From contig JAHCHE010000014.1 in NCBI GenBank assembly GCA_026129905.1, positions 1 to 64,000 of the forward strand: a DNA stretch of 64,000 nt. The letters are read 5' to 3'. This stretch comes from Bryobacteraceae bacterium. GTDB taxonomy: Bacteria; Acidobacteriota; Terriglobia; Bryobacterales; Bryobacteraceae. Each line of letters opens with the position of its first letter. Positions within the stretch are counted from its first letter, which is position 1. This document shows, in pieces, positions 9,208-16,420 of this stretch. The position numbers and the translations under genes are program-made. The notes beneath the pieces were generated by a model that saw nothing but the letters and a program-made list of their open reading frames with translations, ran no database searches and was not told the DNA's origin.

Positions 9208-9774
9208 TTACGCGCTGTGCAGTTCGCGATCCAGTTCCGCAATCTGCCCATCGAGCTGTCGTGCGGCGCGTTGATTCAGCCAACCGATCAGCCAGAAAAA
9301 TGCGGCAGCCGCCACAGCATATGCAACTGGAAACCACCGCCGTTCGGGAGCGGCGACCCAAATTCCATATAACACGAGGAGACTCAGCCCTGGGACCAGC
9401 GGTCCGAGATACCACTTCCAGATGCTGCGCAGCAGGTTTCGCTGCCGTTCGAGTTCGTCCCGATAGAATCCCACGCAATTCGCGCGTCCCAGATCCGCCG
9501 CCAAAGCCCTCGGCGATCCCCATTTCTGGATGTGCCAGGCGACATAGATGGCGCCTGCGATAATCAGCGCGAACGAAATTCGCGGGACGGTTTGAGTAAT
9601 CTTGAAGCTCATTGCGCCAAACGCCGTAATCACCAACAGACACGCCGCCTGTTCCCGTAAGTTCCGCCAACGAATGCGCCTCTCAAACTTCCCCGCCTTT
9701 ACGCGGAGTACGTCCACCGGAAACTTCACTTCTTCTACCTCCTGTTTCTGCCAGAGATTTCTAACGTCGTCCAT
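9208..9774 (-). CDS. Membrane protein co-transcribed with the ECF sigma factor
   Basis: A 188-residue protein with an acidic N-terminus, two close membrane helices at about 40-80 (ACLLVITAFGAMSF and ISFALIIAGAIYVAW), two more at about 115-160, and a charged C-terminal helix. It starts at ATG 9774 with AAGGAGG just upstream and overlaps the sigma-factor stop (9761) by 14 bases, so the two are translationally coupled. No Asp box or zinc motif typical of known anti-sigma factors is seen, but its position is that of a membrane anti-sigma partner. This is inference from context. Confidence 0.75.
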   Translation of the reverse strand: MDDVRNLWQKQEVEEVKFPVDVLRVKAGKFERRIRWRNLREQAACLLVITAFGAMSFKITQTVPRISFALIIAGAIYVAWHIQKWGSPRALAADLGRANCVGFYRDELERQRNLLRSIWKWYLGPLVPGLSLLVLYGIWVAAPERRWFPVAYAVAAAAFFWLIGWLNQRAARQLDGQIAELDRELHSA

Positions 9775-10288
9775 CGCTGCCTCCTTGAAAATTGCGGGCC
9801 AGGATACTTTTGATGCGATGAACTTTTGTCGCCACATTTCCTGGCGATAGTCCCGTGAGTTCCGCGATCTCGCCCGCCTCCATGCCGTCGAGCCATGCCA
9901 GGATGACGTGCCGGTCGAGCTGCTTCAGGCGCTGGATCAGATCCATCAACTGATCCAGCGCGACCTTCCGGTTCGCGTCCGGCTGGATCGCCACGGCCTG
10001 CGCTTCCTCCAGACTCACCAATATTTGACGGCGCGCGCGGCGCTGTCGAAGCACGTATGACGTTGCCGTATTGTGCGCCACGCGATAAACCCAGGTGCGC
10101 AGGGAACACAGCCCATCGAAGCCTTCAAGACTGCGCCACAGCGCGAAGTGGATTTCTTGGAGCAGGTCGCGCCGCTGAACAGGATCGGCTTCGTAGCCAC
10201 GCGCTAGACGCGCCAGCGCCGCTCCAAATTCCGATGTGGCCCGCTCGTAAAGGTCGTCCTGGCCTCTCACATTTGAGATAGTCGTCAC
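9761..10288 (-). CDS. ECF-type RNA polymerase sigma factor
   Basis: This is a 175-residue sigma factor. Region 2 covers about residues 15-80 with RRDLLQEIHFALWRSLEGFD and SLRTWVYRVAHNTATSYV. Region 4 covers about 110-165 with LDRHVILAWLDGMEAGEIAELTGLSPGNVATKVHRIK, a clear helix-turn-helix. Start is GTG 10288. It directs transcription of an unknown regulon and is coupled to the membrane protein downstream, the usual ECF/regulator layout in Acidobacteria. Confidence 0.92.
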   Translation of the reverse strand: MTTISNVRGQDDLYERATSEFGAALARLARGYEADPVQRRDLLQEIHFALWRSLEGFDGLCSLRTWVYRVAHNTATSYVLRQRRARRQILVSLEEAQAVAIQPDANRKVALDQLMDLIQRLKQLDRHVILAWLDGMEAGEIAELTGLSPGNVATKVHRIKSILARNFQGGSDGRR

Positions 10289-10467
10289 GGCGCGGCTCTT
10301 CTTACACGCGGGTCTGATCGCCCCTCGCCTCAGAGTCAGTCACACCCCCTACAAAATCTTCCTAACCTACTCCATCCATTGCACTTACCTCCTCCTACCC
10401 CGCTTCCCTCCGATCCGTTTTCTTTGACTTCCATGCCACACTGGTAGCGAAGCGATAAGCAACTCCT

Positions 10468-10496
10468 AAGGCCCCGGGCGCCGTCCCGGGGCTTTT
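10468..10496 (+). terminator. Terminator-like hairpin just upstream of the KSTGP gene
   Basis: GCCCCGGG (10471-10478) and CCCGGGGC (10485-10492) form a perfect stem with a 6-base loop. A/U flanks extend it (AAG with TTT) and a T-rich run follows (TTTTCCTTTTT). It faces the same way as the gene starting at 10520 and no plus-strand gene lies upstream, so it looks like a leader attenuator rather than the end of another gene. Confidence 0.6.
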
Positions 10497-10519
10497 CCTT
10501 TTTCCGAGGTACTTCAACC

Positions 10520-11392
10520 ATGCACGACTCCGTTTCCCAGCCCCTCCCCGGCTCGGTCAGCCCTCGCAAGCTCGAAGCCAACCGCGCCAACGCCCTCAAA
10601 TCCACTGGTCCCGTCTCTGAAGCCGGCAAAAAGCGCTCCAGCGCGAATTCCACCCGGCATCGCATCCTCGCCTCCGCCGCCACCCTGCTCGCCAAACCCA
10701 ACCAGGAACTCCAATCCCTCCTCACCAACTACCGCGCCGACTTCCGCCCCTCCTCCGTCCACGAGCAGACCCTGGTCGACGAAATCGCCGTCGCCGCCTG
10801 GCGCATGAAACACCTCGCGCGCATCGAAACCGGCCTCCTCGCCTCCCAAATGCACGACGCTTACGTCCACGCCACCGAGGAGCCCAAGCGCATCGTCCCC
10901 CGCTGGCGCGAGTCCATACCCGACGACGGCTCTTTCTTCGGCGATACCGTCCCTCCGAAAACGCCCGAAGTCTCCGAGCCCGACCCGCCCGCGCTCGCCG
11001 AAGAGCCCGAGGACGTGCAGGAACTGATGGCCGGCCTCGCCTGGGCCAGCAACCCGCAGGCCTTCTCCTTATTGGTGCGCTACCAGGCGCAGTCCCGCCG
11101 CGACTACTACCGCGCGCTGAAGGAACTCGAGCGCGTCCGCACCGGCCAGGCCGGCTACCTGCCCCAGGAGCCGCCGCCGGAAATGGCCCGGCCCATCGAG
11201 CCGGAACCGAACGCCGCCGCAAGCGAAACGAAGCCAACCGCGCCGCCCCCCAGGACCGCCGCAGCCTCCGCCTCCAACCAAACGGACCCACCGGTGGCCG
11301 CCCCGGCCCCTCGACAGGAGAATTCAACTCCCGCCTCCGCCGAAACTCCATCGAATTCAGAGCCGAATTCCGAAGTTATGCGGGCAAAATAG
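10520..11392 (+). CDS. Conserved 'KSTGP' hypothetical protein
   Basis: This is a 290-residue protein whose N-terminal segment (SPRKLEANRANALKSTGPVSEAGKKRSSANSTRHRI) is a recurrent motif in proteins of unknown function from Acidobacteria and Planctomycetes. A helical middle follows (residues about 60-115 and 165-215), then a Pro/Ala/Glu-rich, probably disordered C-terminus. No enzyme motif, signal peptide or membrane segment is present. The basic, Arg/Lys/Ser-rich N-terminus would suit nucleic-acid binding, which is speculation. The terminator-like hairpin 24 bases before the start suggests controlled expression. Confidence 0.7.
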   Translation: MHDSVSQPLPGSVSPRKLEANRANALKSTGPVSEAGKKRSSANSTRHRILASAATLLAKPNQELQSLLTNYRADFRPSSVHEQTLVDEIAVAAWRMKHLARIETGLLASQMHDAYVHATEEPKRIVPRWRESIPDDGSFFGDTVPPKTPEVSEPDPPALAEEPEDVQELMAGLAWASNPQAFSLLVRYQAQSRRDYYRALKELERVRTGQAGYLPQEPPPEMARPIEPEPNAAASETKPTAPPPRTAAASASNQTDPPVAAPAPRQENSTPASAETPSNSEPNSEVMRAK

Positions 11393-11478
11393 TGGTTTGC
11401 GCCGCTCGATAATTCGTCGTCTCCCTCAGCCGCGGGCTCCGTGTGCCCGAACCCGCCCGCCTTCCGGAAGCGGAGTCT

Positions 11479-12144
11479 TCAGCCGTGCGCTCCGGGCGGC
11501 CGCCGGCGCTTCCAGGCGCGCAGGCCGAGCAGGATCGCTCCGCCGCCGACCAGCGAGACGGTAGCCGGTTCGGGAGAAGAGTGATCGAGCCGGAGTTCGG
11601 CGCGCTCGAGATCGAACGCCCAGCCGCCGTCGCCGTACGGAACTCCCGTGAACCACAACGTGGCCTGTCCGCGCCCTCGCACGTTGAAATCGAAGAGTTG
11701 GTCCGGCGCGATGTAGAACATCCCCCGGTAGGCGGCCAACTGGAGTTCGTACCGGACCGGAGTTGTCAGCCCGAACTCGGTGGTGGGGAAATCGGGGAAT
11801 TGCAGCGTCCCAAATTCGAAGTACATTCCCCCGTATAAGTAAGCTTCCGGGTCGAGGCGGTTTCGAATCAGCATCGCGTCGCCGTCGTAAATCGTGTGGA
11901 ATTGACAGCCGGATCCCGTCACTCGCGCTCCCGGGGTCAACACGTCCGCGCCGAAAACGCAGCCGCCCCAATCGTTGCCTGCGAAATCGAACAAAGCAAA
12001 AGCTCGGCCGTTTTCGAGGCCAATCAGATAATCGCCGCCGACATTATGGCCCTGGATTTCCATCCGGGCCTGAAGGAGAGTGGACGCCTGCGCGGGAAGC
12101 GCAAGCGCCAAGGCGAAAGCAATGCCTGCCACGCGTACTGCCAT
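11479..12144 (-). CDS. Secreted PEP-CTERM-anchored protein
   Basis: This is a 221-residue protein with a signal peptide (MAVRVAGIAFALALALPAQA), a beta-rich body with few charged clusters and two or three cysteines, and a C-terminal PEP-CTERM sorting signal: SPEPATVSLVGGGAILLGLRAWKRRR, which has the PEP-like motif, a hydrophobic helix and a basic end. Exosortase (EpsH-type) would cleave and attach it at the surface. I set the start at ATG 12144; the frame continues upstream only as antisense of the dehydrogenase gene. Body function unknown. Confidence 0.8.
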   Translation of the reverse strand: MAVRVAGIAFALALALPAQASTLLQARMEIQGHNVGGDYLIGLENGRAFALFDFAGNDWGGCVFGADVLTPGARVTGSGCQFHTIYDGDAMLIRNRLDPEAYLYGGMYFEFGTLQFPDFPTTEFGLTTPVRYELQLAAYRGMFYIAPDQLFDFNVRGRGQATLWFTGVPYGDGGWAFDLERAELRLDHSSPEPATVSLVGGGAILLGLRAWKRRRPPGAHG

Positions 12145-12324
12145 AGCGTCAGTAAGATAGCGCTCGGATTCCTCCGAGTCAAGCAACGCGGTTCTAGTAC
12201 GTTCGGTTCTTGCGCCCCGAGTTCCCCCGCGGCCAAACCGCAGGGTTTTCGGAGTTCGCCGCCTGATATGATTGCAGGCGGAACACGCGAGCCGCGCGGT
12301 TCGCGTTCTCCCGGAGCTAAGCCT

Positions 12325-13377
12325 GTGAGCCAGATGAAAGCGGCGGTTTTCACCGATGGCGGACGCGTCGAATTGGTCGGATTGCCCCGGCCCGCGTGCG
12401 GCGCGGGCGAGGTTCTGCTCGAGGTCGCGGCTTGCGACGTCCTGGAAACGGACCCCGCCGCCACCCCGGCGGGCCAGGTCCCCGGCCGTGCGATGGCGGG
12501 CATCGTCGCGGAAGTGGGTCTGGGCATCAAGCGGTGGAGTCCGGGAAACCGCCTGGCGATCGGCGCCGCGGTACACTGCGGCGTCTGCCACTACTGCCGC
12601 CGCGGCCTGTTCAACCTGTGCGACCGGCTGAAGCTCTTTGGGCGGGACTTCGCCGGAGGCCTCGCCGAGTTCGCGCTCCTCAACCGCGAGGTCGTCGATC
12701 ACGGCATCGTCAACAAGGTTCCGGACGGCCTGCGCCTGAGCCATGCCGTTCTCGCCGACGCCGTCGCCGCGGCCCTCGCGGTGCACGACGACCTGGCCGT
12801 GTCGGAAACCGACACGGTTGCCCTCCTCGGCTGTGGCGCGGCCGGCCTGCTGCACTTCCAACTGCTGGATGTCCGGGACGCCAGCGTCATCATCGTGGAG
12901 CCATCCTCCTCGCTGCTCGAGCGGGCCGAGCGCGATTTCGATGTCCAGTTCACGGTGAACTCGACCGCTGTCGATGTCGCCGAAGCAGTGATCGAACTCA
13001 CCGAAGGCCTTGGCGCCGACGTCGTGATCTCACCGGCCCATTCACCCGAGGCGCTGGGTCTGGCCGTCAGCGCCGGGCGAAAGCGCAGCCGGATTGCCCT
13101 GCTTGGCGCGCCGCCGAACGGGAGGGCGGAACTGGACGTGACCGCGGTTCACCAGCGCGAACTGAGGATTTTCGGAAGTACATCCTACCACCCCGGTTAC
13201 CATGCGCGAGCGCTCGATGCGCTGGCCTCCGGCGCGCTGCACTGCGACAAGCTGATCACCGCCTATCCGCTGGAACAGGCCGAGCGCGCCCTGCGCGATG
13301 CCCGCGGAGGCGAGACGCTTCTGCCTGTGATCTGCCCCCGGGACGACGCCGCAGCCAGTCCGGCGCTCCCGTCCTAA
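12325..13377 (+). CDS. Zinc-type medium-chain dehydrogenase with an altered catalytic site
   Basis: The 350-residue MDR-fold protein keeps the structural zinc site (CGVCHYCRRGLFNLC, the four cysteines), a GDRLA-like GNRLAIG segment and a cofactor site (VALLGCGAAGLLHFQ). The usual GHE motif that supplies the catalytic His and Glu is replaced by GRA in VPGRAMAGIVAEVG, so the catalytic zinc chemistry is doubtful. GTG 12325 is preferred over ATG 12334 because GGAG lies 8 bases before it. Divergent from the PEP-CTERM gene; its 3' end overlaps the convergent glycosyltransferase by 4 bases. Confidence 0.85.
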   Translation: MSQMKAAVFTDGGRVELVGLPRPACGAGEVLLEVAACDVLETDPAATPAGQVPGRAMAGIVAEVGLGIKRWSPGNRLAIGAAVHCGVCHYCRRGLFNLCDRLKLFGRDFAGGLAEFALLNREVVDHGIVNKVPDGLRLSHAVLADAVAAALAVHDDLAVSETDTVALLGCGAAGLLHFQLLDVRDASVIIVEPSSSLLERAERDFDVQFTVNSTAVDVAEAVIELTEGLGADVVISPAHSPEALGLAVSAGRKRSRIALLGAPPNGRAELDVTAVHQRELRIFGSTSYHPGYHARALDALASGALHCDKLITAYPLEQAERALRDARGGETLLPVICPRDDAAASPALPS

Positions 13378-15545
13378 CGCAGCCGGAACAGGTACACGTT
13401 CTCGGTTTCTCCAAGCGCCTCTACGCCCCAGTCCGACGGCCGCTCCGCCAGCGATGCCGTCACCGGGCCCCAGCCGTCCGGCCGCCTGGGCGCCAGAATG
13501 TAGCGGAAGCCCTCGTGGCGCAGCAGCCGGTTCACGCTGCGGCGCATGTTCAGGGCCGGCAACGGCGCCGGCTTCAGCGGTTCCGACAGCCGTTTCCAGG
13601 CGCCGTCCGGTTCCCTGCCCTCAAACACGATGTCGCCTTTTTGTTCGTGTCCAAGAAGCACCGCGCGAACGCCGGTCAAGCGCTGCGGCTGGTCGAATTC
13701 CGCCGCCAGGTATGCCTCCGGCCGCGCCGGCGCCCACGTTCCCCAGCGCGAAACCAGGTTGCCGTCGAACGCCAGGCCCGCCTCCCAGCGCATGGGCTTT
13801 GCGGTGAATCGCCACCCCGGCTGCGGCTGGACGCGATCGGAGCCTCGAAAGAACTCCACTTCGTTGACGCCCCACTGCTCCTCGGACGAGCCGGTCTGCG
13901 AGATGCGAACCGCGCGCAGTTCCCGCTCCGGCCAGTCCGCCTCGGCCTCGCAGAAAACGCCGGTCTGAATCACGATGCCGATTTTCAAGGCGTAGCCCGC
14001 CCGGTCGCCCGACGCGGACTGCCACGGCGCCACCGCCACCGCGTTGACGTACGCGTTCGTGGTTCCTGCCAGGTCCAGCACGCGCTCGCCGGCGGGGACG
14101 TGCCGGTTCACCATCTCGGCCGGCCGGTATTCCCAAAGCGCGCGCCGCAGGTAGTCCTGCTCCGGCTCCAGCCGCAACGCCGCCCGCCAAGGAAAGCCCC
14201 TGAGACGCCAGGCGTCGCGATCCGCGTACAGGCCCGCGGCGGGTGGAAGGCATACAAGGGCGTGAAACGCCGCGCAGGCTAGCGCAAACCGTCGCGGCAG
14301 CGCGATCGCGAGACCGAGCGCGAGAAAGACGAGGCTCGGCATGACGAAGCGCGCGCCGATGTTGAACAGCCACGGCGCAGCCATCAGTCCGGCAGCCGCC
14401 AGGACGATTCTCCCCTCTTTACGGCGCAGCGCCAACAGCGCCAGCGGCGCCAGCAGGAAGACCGGCCCGGTGAGCCCTTGCAGACGCATCCCGCGCACCG
14501 TGATCTCCAACGGCAGCGTCCCCGGCGTCACGCCCTGGTAGGAGCGCAGGTCCCGTCCCAGGTTCTGTTCGGTAACGACGTGAAAGTGGCGGTTCGGAAA
14601 CAGGCTGTTGAACAACGGCGCGAACGGGTTGCGCGTCCAGATCAGGTTGCGCCCCATCCATGGCGCGATCGTCAGCGCCGCACCCAGCAGCGCGGCGGCC
14701 GCGGCCTTCCGTCGCCGCCGGACAACCGCCCATCCGATCACCGGCGGCGCCACCACCAGCCCCGTGAACTTGATCGCGTAGCAGAAGCCCGCCGTCAGTC
14801 CCGCCAAAAACAGGAGCCGGTCGTCGCGCTCCTGCTCCCACGCCAGCGCGAGGTGGAACGCGGCGAGCGCGTAGAACACCAGCGCCGCGTCGTTGTATGC
14901 CGCCGCCCCGCTTGCGCCAACCACCGGCGAACAGAAGTAAAGGACCGCCGCGGCGCCCGGGACCCACTCGGGAACTCGCAGCCTCCGGCCAGTGGCGAAC
15001 AACAGTGGTATCGTAGCCGCGAGGAACGCCAGGTGAACCAACTTCGCCGCCGAGTGACGCCCGATGGCGAACGCGAAAACGAACAGCATCTCCAGACCCT
15101 GCGGCAGAATTTCGTAGAAGCCGATGCGTCCCGCAAAACCCCGCAGCCGCAGCCACTCGGCCGGCAGCGCCAGGTGATAGCTGTAGCCGTCCGGCTGGGT
15201 TTCAGGCGCCAGCGCGTGCACGGCGTACAGCGCCCCGTATACGGGGAGGACCACCAGCAGGAGGAGACGGGCGCCGCGGTCCGCCGGCAAAGAAGCGGAC
15301 GGCCGCCGCGGCTTTCGGCCGAGAAAGCCCAGCGCCAGCGCGGCCACCCCCAGCGCCAGAAACGCCGGCAGGGTCGCCGCCCGCGCGAGCATCAGCAGAA
15401 ACACCGCGTGGCTGAGGACCGCCGCGCCAACGGCAAGCGCGACGGAACCCGGCAGTTCGAATCTCCGGAGTAGGAATCGGCCTAGCGCGTAAGCGGAGGC
15501 GACGGGGAGAAAGCCGCCCGCCAGAATCCCAAGGACCTCAGGCAA
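13374..15545 (-). CDS. Membrane glycosyltransferase (GT39/ArnT-like) with a discoidin-like C-terminus
   Basis: This 723-residue protein has about ten hydrophobic helices over residues 1-430. An early luminal ETQPDGYSYHLALP with acidic and His residues resembles the catalytic first loop of dolichyl/polyprenyl-phosphate-dependent GT-C enzymes. The C-terminal 290 residues form a soluble beta-rich part: RAVRISQTGSSEEQWGVNEVEFF and FDGNLVSRWGTW are strongly reminiscent of F5/8 type C (discoidin) carbohydrate-binding folds. It would transfer a sugar from a lipid carrier on the outer face of the inner membrane. The start TTG 15545 is uncertain. Confidence 0.75.
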   Translation of the reverse strand: MPEVLGILAGGFLPVASAYALGRFLLRRFELPGSVALAVGAAVLSHAVFLLMLARAATLPAFLALGVAALALGFLGRKPRRPSASLPADRGARLLLLVVLPVYGALYAVHALAPETQPDGYSYHLALPAEWLRLRGFAGRIGFYEILPQGLEMLFVFAFAIGRHSAAKLVHLAFLAATIPLLFATGRRLRVPEWVPGAAAVLYFCSPVVGASGAAAYNDAALVFYALAAFHLALAWEQERDDRLLFLAGLTAGFCYAIKFTGLVVAPPVIGWAVVRRRRKAAAAALLGAALTIAPWMGRNLIWTRNPFAPLFNSLFPNRHFHVVTEQNLGRDLRSYQGVTPGTLPLEITVRGMRLQGLTGPVFLLAPLALLALRRKEGRIVLAAAGLMAAPWLFNIGARFVMPSLVFLALGLAIALPRRFALACAAFHALVCLPPAAGLYADRDAWRLRGFPWRAALRLEPEQDYLRRALWEYRPAEMVNRHVPAGERVLDLAGTTNAYVNAVAVAPWQSASGDRAGYALKIGIVIQTGVFCEAEADWPERELRAVRISQTGSSEEQWGVNEVEFFRGSDRVQPQPGWRFTAKPMRWEAGLAFDGNLVSRWGTWAPARPEAYLAAEFDQPQRLTGVRAVLLGHEQKGDIVFEGREPDGAWKRLSEPLKPAPLPALNMRRSVNRLLRHEGFRYILAPRRPDGWGPVTASLAERPSDWGVEALGETENVYLFRLR

Positions 15546-15579
15546 GTCCTCATTCTAAACGAGCCGCCGAGGGAGGACG

Positions 15580-15621
15580 AAGGCGCAGTTGCGCCGGCGG
15601 GGGAGGCGTGTCTCCCCCGCC
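15580..15621 (-). terminator. Two hairpins after the DUF1326 gene
   Basis: In minus-strand order the first is a perfect 10-bp GC-rich stem (15612-15621 with 15596-15605, loop 6), the second GGCGCA/TGCGCC (15580-15593). There is only a weak T-rich tail, so termination is plausible but not certain. They lie directly after the stop at 15632. Confidence 0.5.
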
Positions 15622-15631
15622 GCGCGGATCC

Positions 15632-16318
15632 TTAATTCTGATAGTTGAAGGTGGCGACGAACGCGCTGCGCTGGCCCGGCGTGCTCCACACCGTGTTCAG
15701 GTCCTTGCCCTTGTACGCGTGCGCCAGGGTGTAGGCCGGCATCGCATGGTCCACCTTCACCAGCGGCTGATACCAGATCTCTTCGTTCGAGCAGACGTGA
15801 TCGCCGGCATTGATGGCGCGGGTCTTCACCCGGGCGAGTTCGCCGGCCGAGAGCGTTGCCGCGGCGCCATGCACGTTGCCGTTTTCCACTTCGAGGTTGA
15901 TCGGGCGGTACTCGATCTTGACGATGTCCTGAAGCAGGTCGCCCGCCATCCGCTGGGCGAAGTTCTTCAGAGCGAGCCGCTGTTCGGCGTCGGCGCGCTC
16001 ATCGACGATCAGCACGGCCTTCACCGGGTAGGCGTTGGTGGTGATGTTGCCGAGCGTCGAGCTGGCTTTCACCGCGCCCACGACGCCCAGTCCGTCCAGG
16101 CTGACGCCTTCCCAGGTCCCCCGATCGATCTTCCAGCCGAAAACAGCAAGATCGCCCACAATTCCGCCCTCGGAGTTCCCAAAGCAAGCTCCGGTGTATA
16201 CGTCGGCGGTCCGGGCTTCCACGTAGGTGCCTTCGACGCGCGTCGACGGCAAATTGGCCCCTAATACGATGCTGCTTGACAGCAGGATTGTCCCGATGGT
16301 GAGGGTAACGTTACGCAT
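15632..16318 (-). CDS. Secreted DUF1326-family protein
   Basis: This is a 228-residue protein with a signal peptide (MRNVTLTIGTILLSSSIVLG) and the family opening RVEGTYVEARTADVYTGACF, whose Cys is conserved in DUF1326. VFGWKIDRGTWEGVSLDGLGVVGAV and VKAVLIVDERADAEQRLAL follow as in the family. A second Cys occurs near the end (DHVCSNEEIWYQPL). Molecular function of DUF1326 is unknown to me. GAGGAG stands 10 bases before ATG 16318. Single gene ended by the paired hairpins. Confidence 0.85.
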   Translation of the reverse strand: MRNVTLTIGTILLSSSIVLGANLPSTRVEGTYVEARTADVYTGACFGNSEGGIVGDLAVFGWKIDRGTWEGVSLDGLGVVGAVKASSTLGNITTNAYPVKAVLIVDERADAEQRLALKNFAQRMAGDLLQDIVKIEYRPINLEVENGNVHGAAATLSAGELARVKTRAINAGDHVCSNEEIWYQPLVKVDHAMPAYTLAHAYKGKDLNTVWSTPGQRSAFVATFNYQN

Positions 16319-16420
16319 CCGTAGTAATCTCCTCTGAGGTCGTTGTCCTTAATTATACCATTCGGTGCGCTTTCGGAACCATCTCCTGGGACCAGGAGCT
16401 TCATCCGACCGATCCCCCCG

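Noticed and set aside
12145-12861. Upstream extension of the PEP-CTERM frame to 460 codons
   Set aside because: The extra 240 codons are antisense to the dehydrogenase; the signal peptide at 12144 marks the true start.
12396-14282. A 628-codon plus-strand open frame running from the dehydrogenase into the glycosyltransferase region
   Set aside because: Arg/Pro-rich composition without any motif; it is a frame shadow of the dehydrogenase and the antisense of the membrane protein gene.
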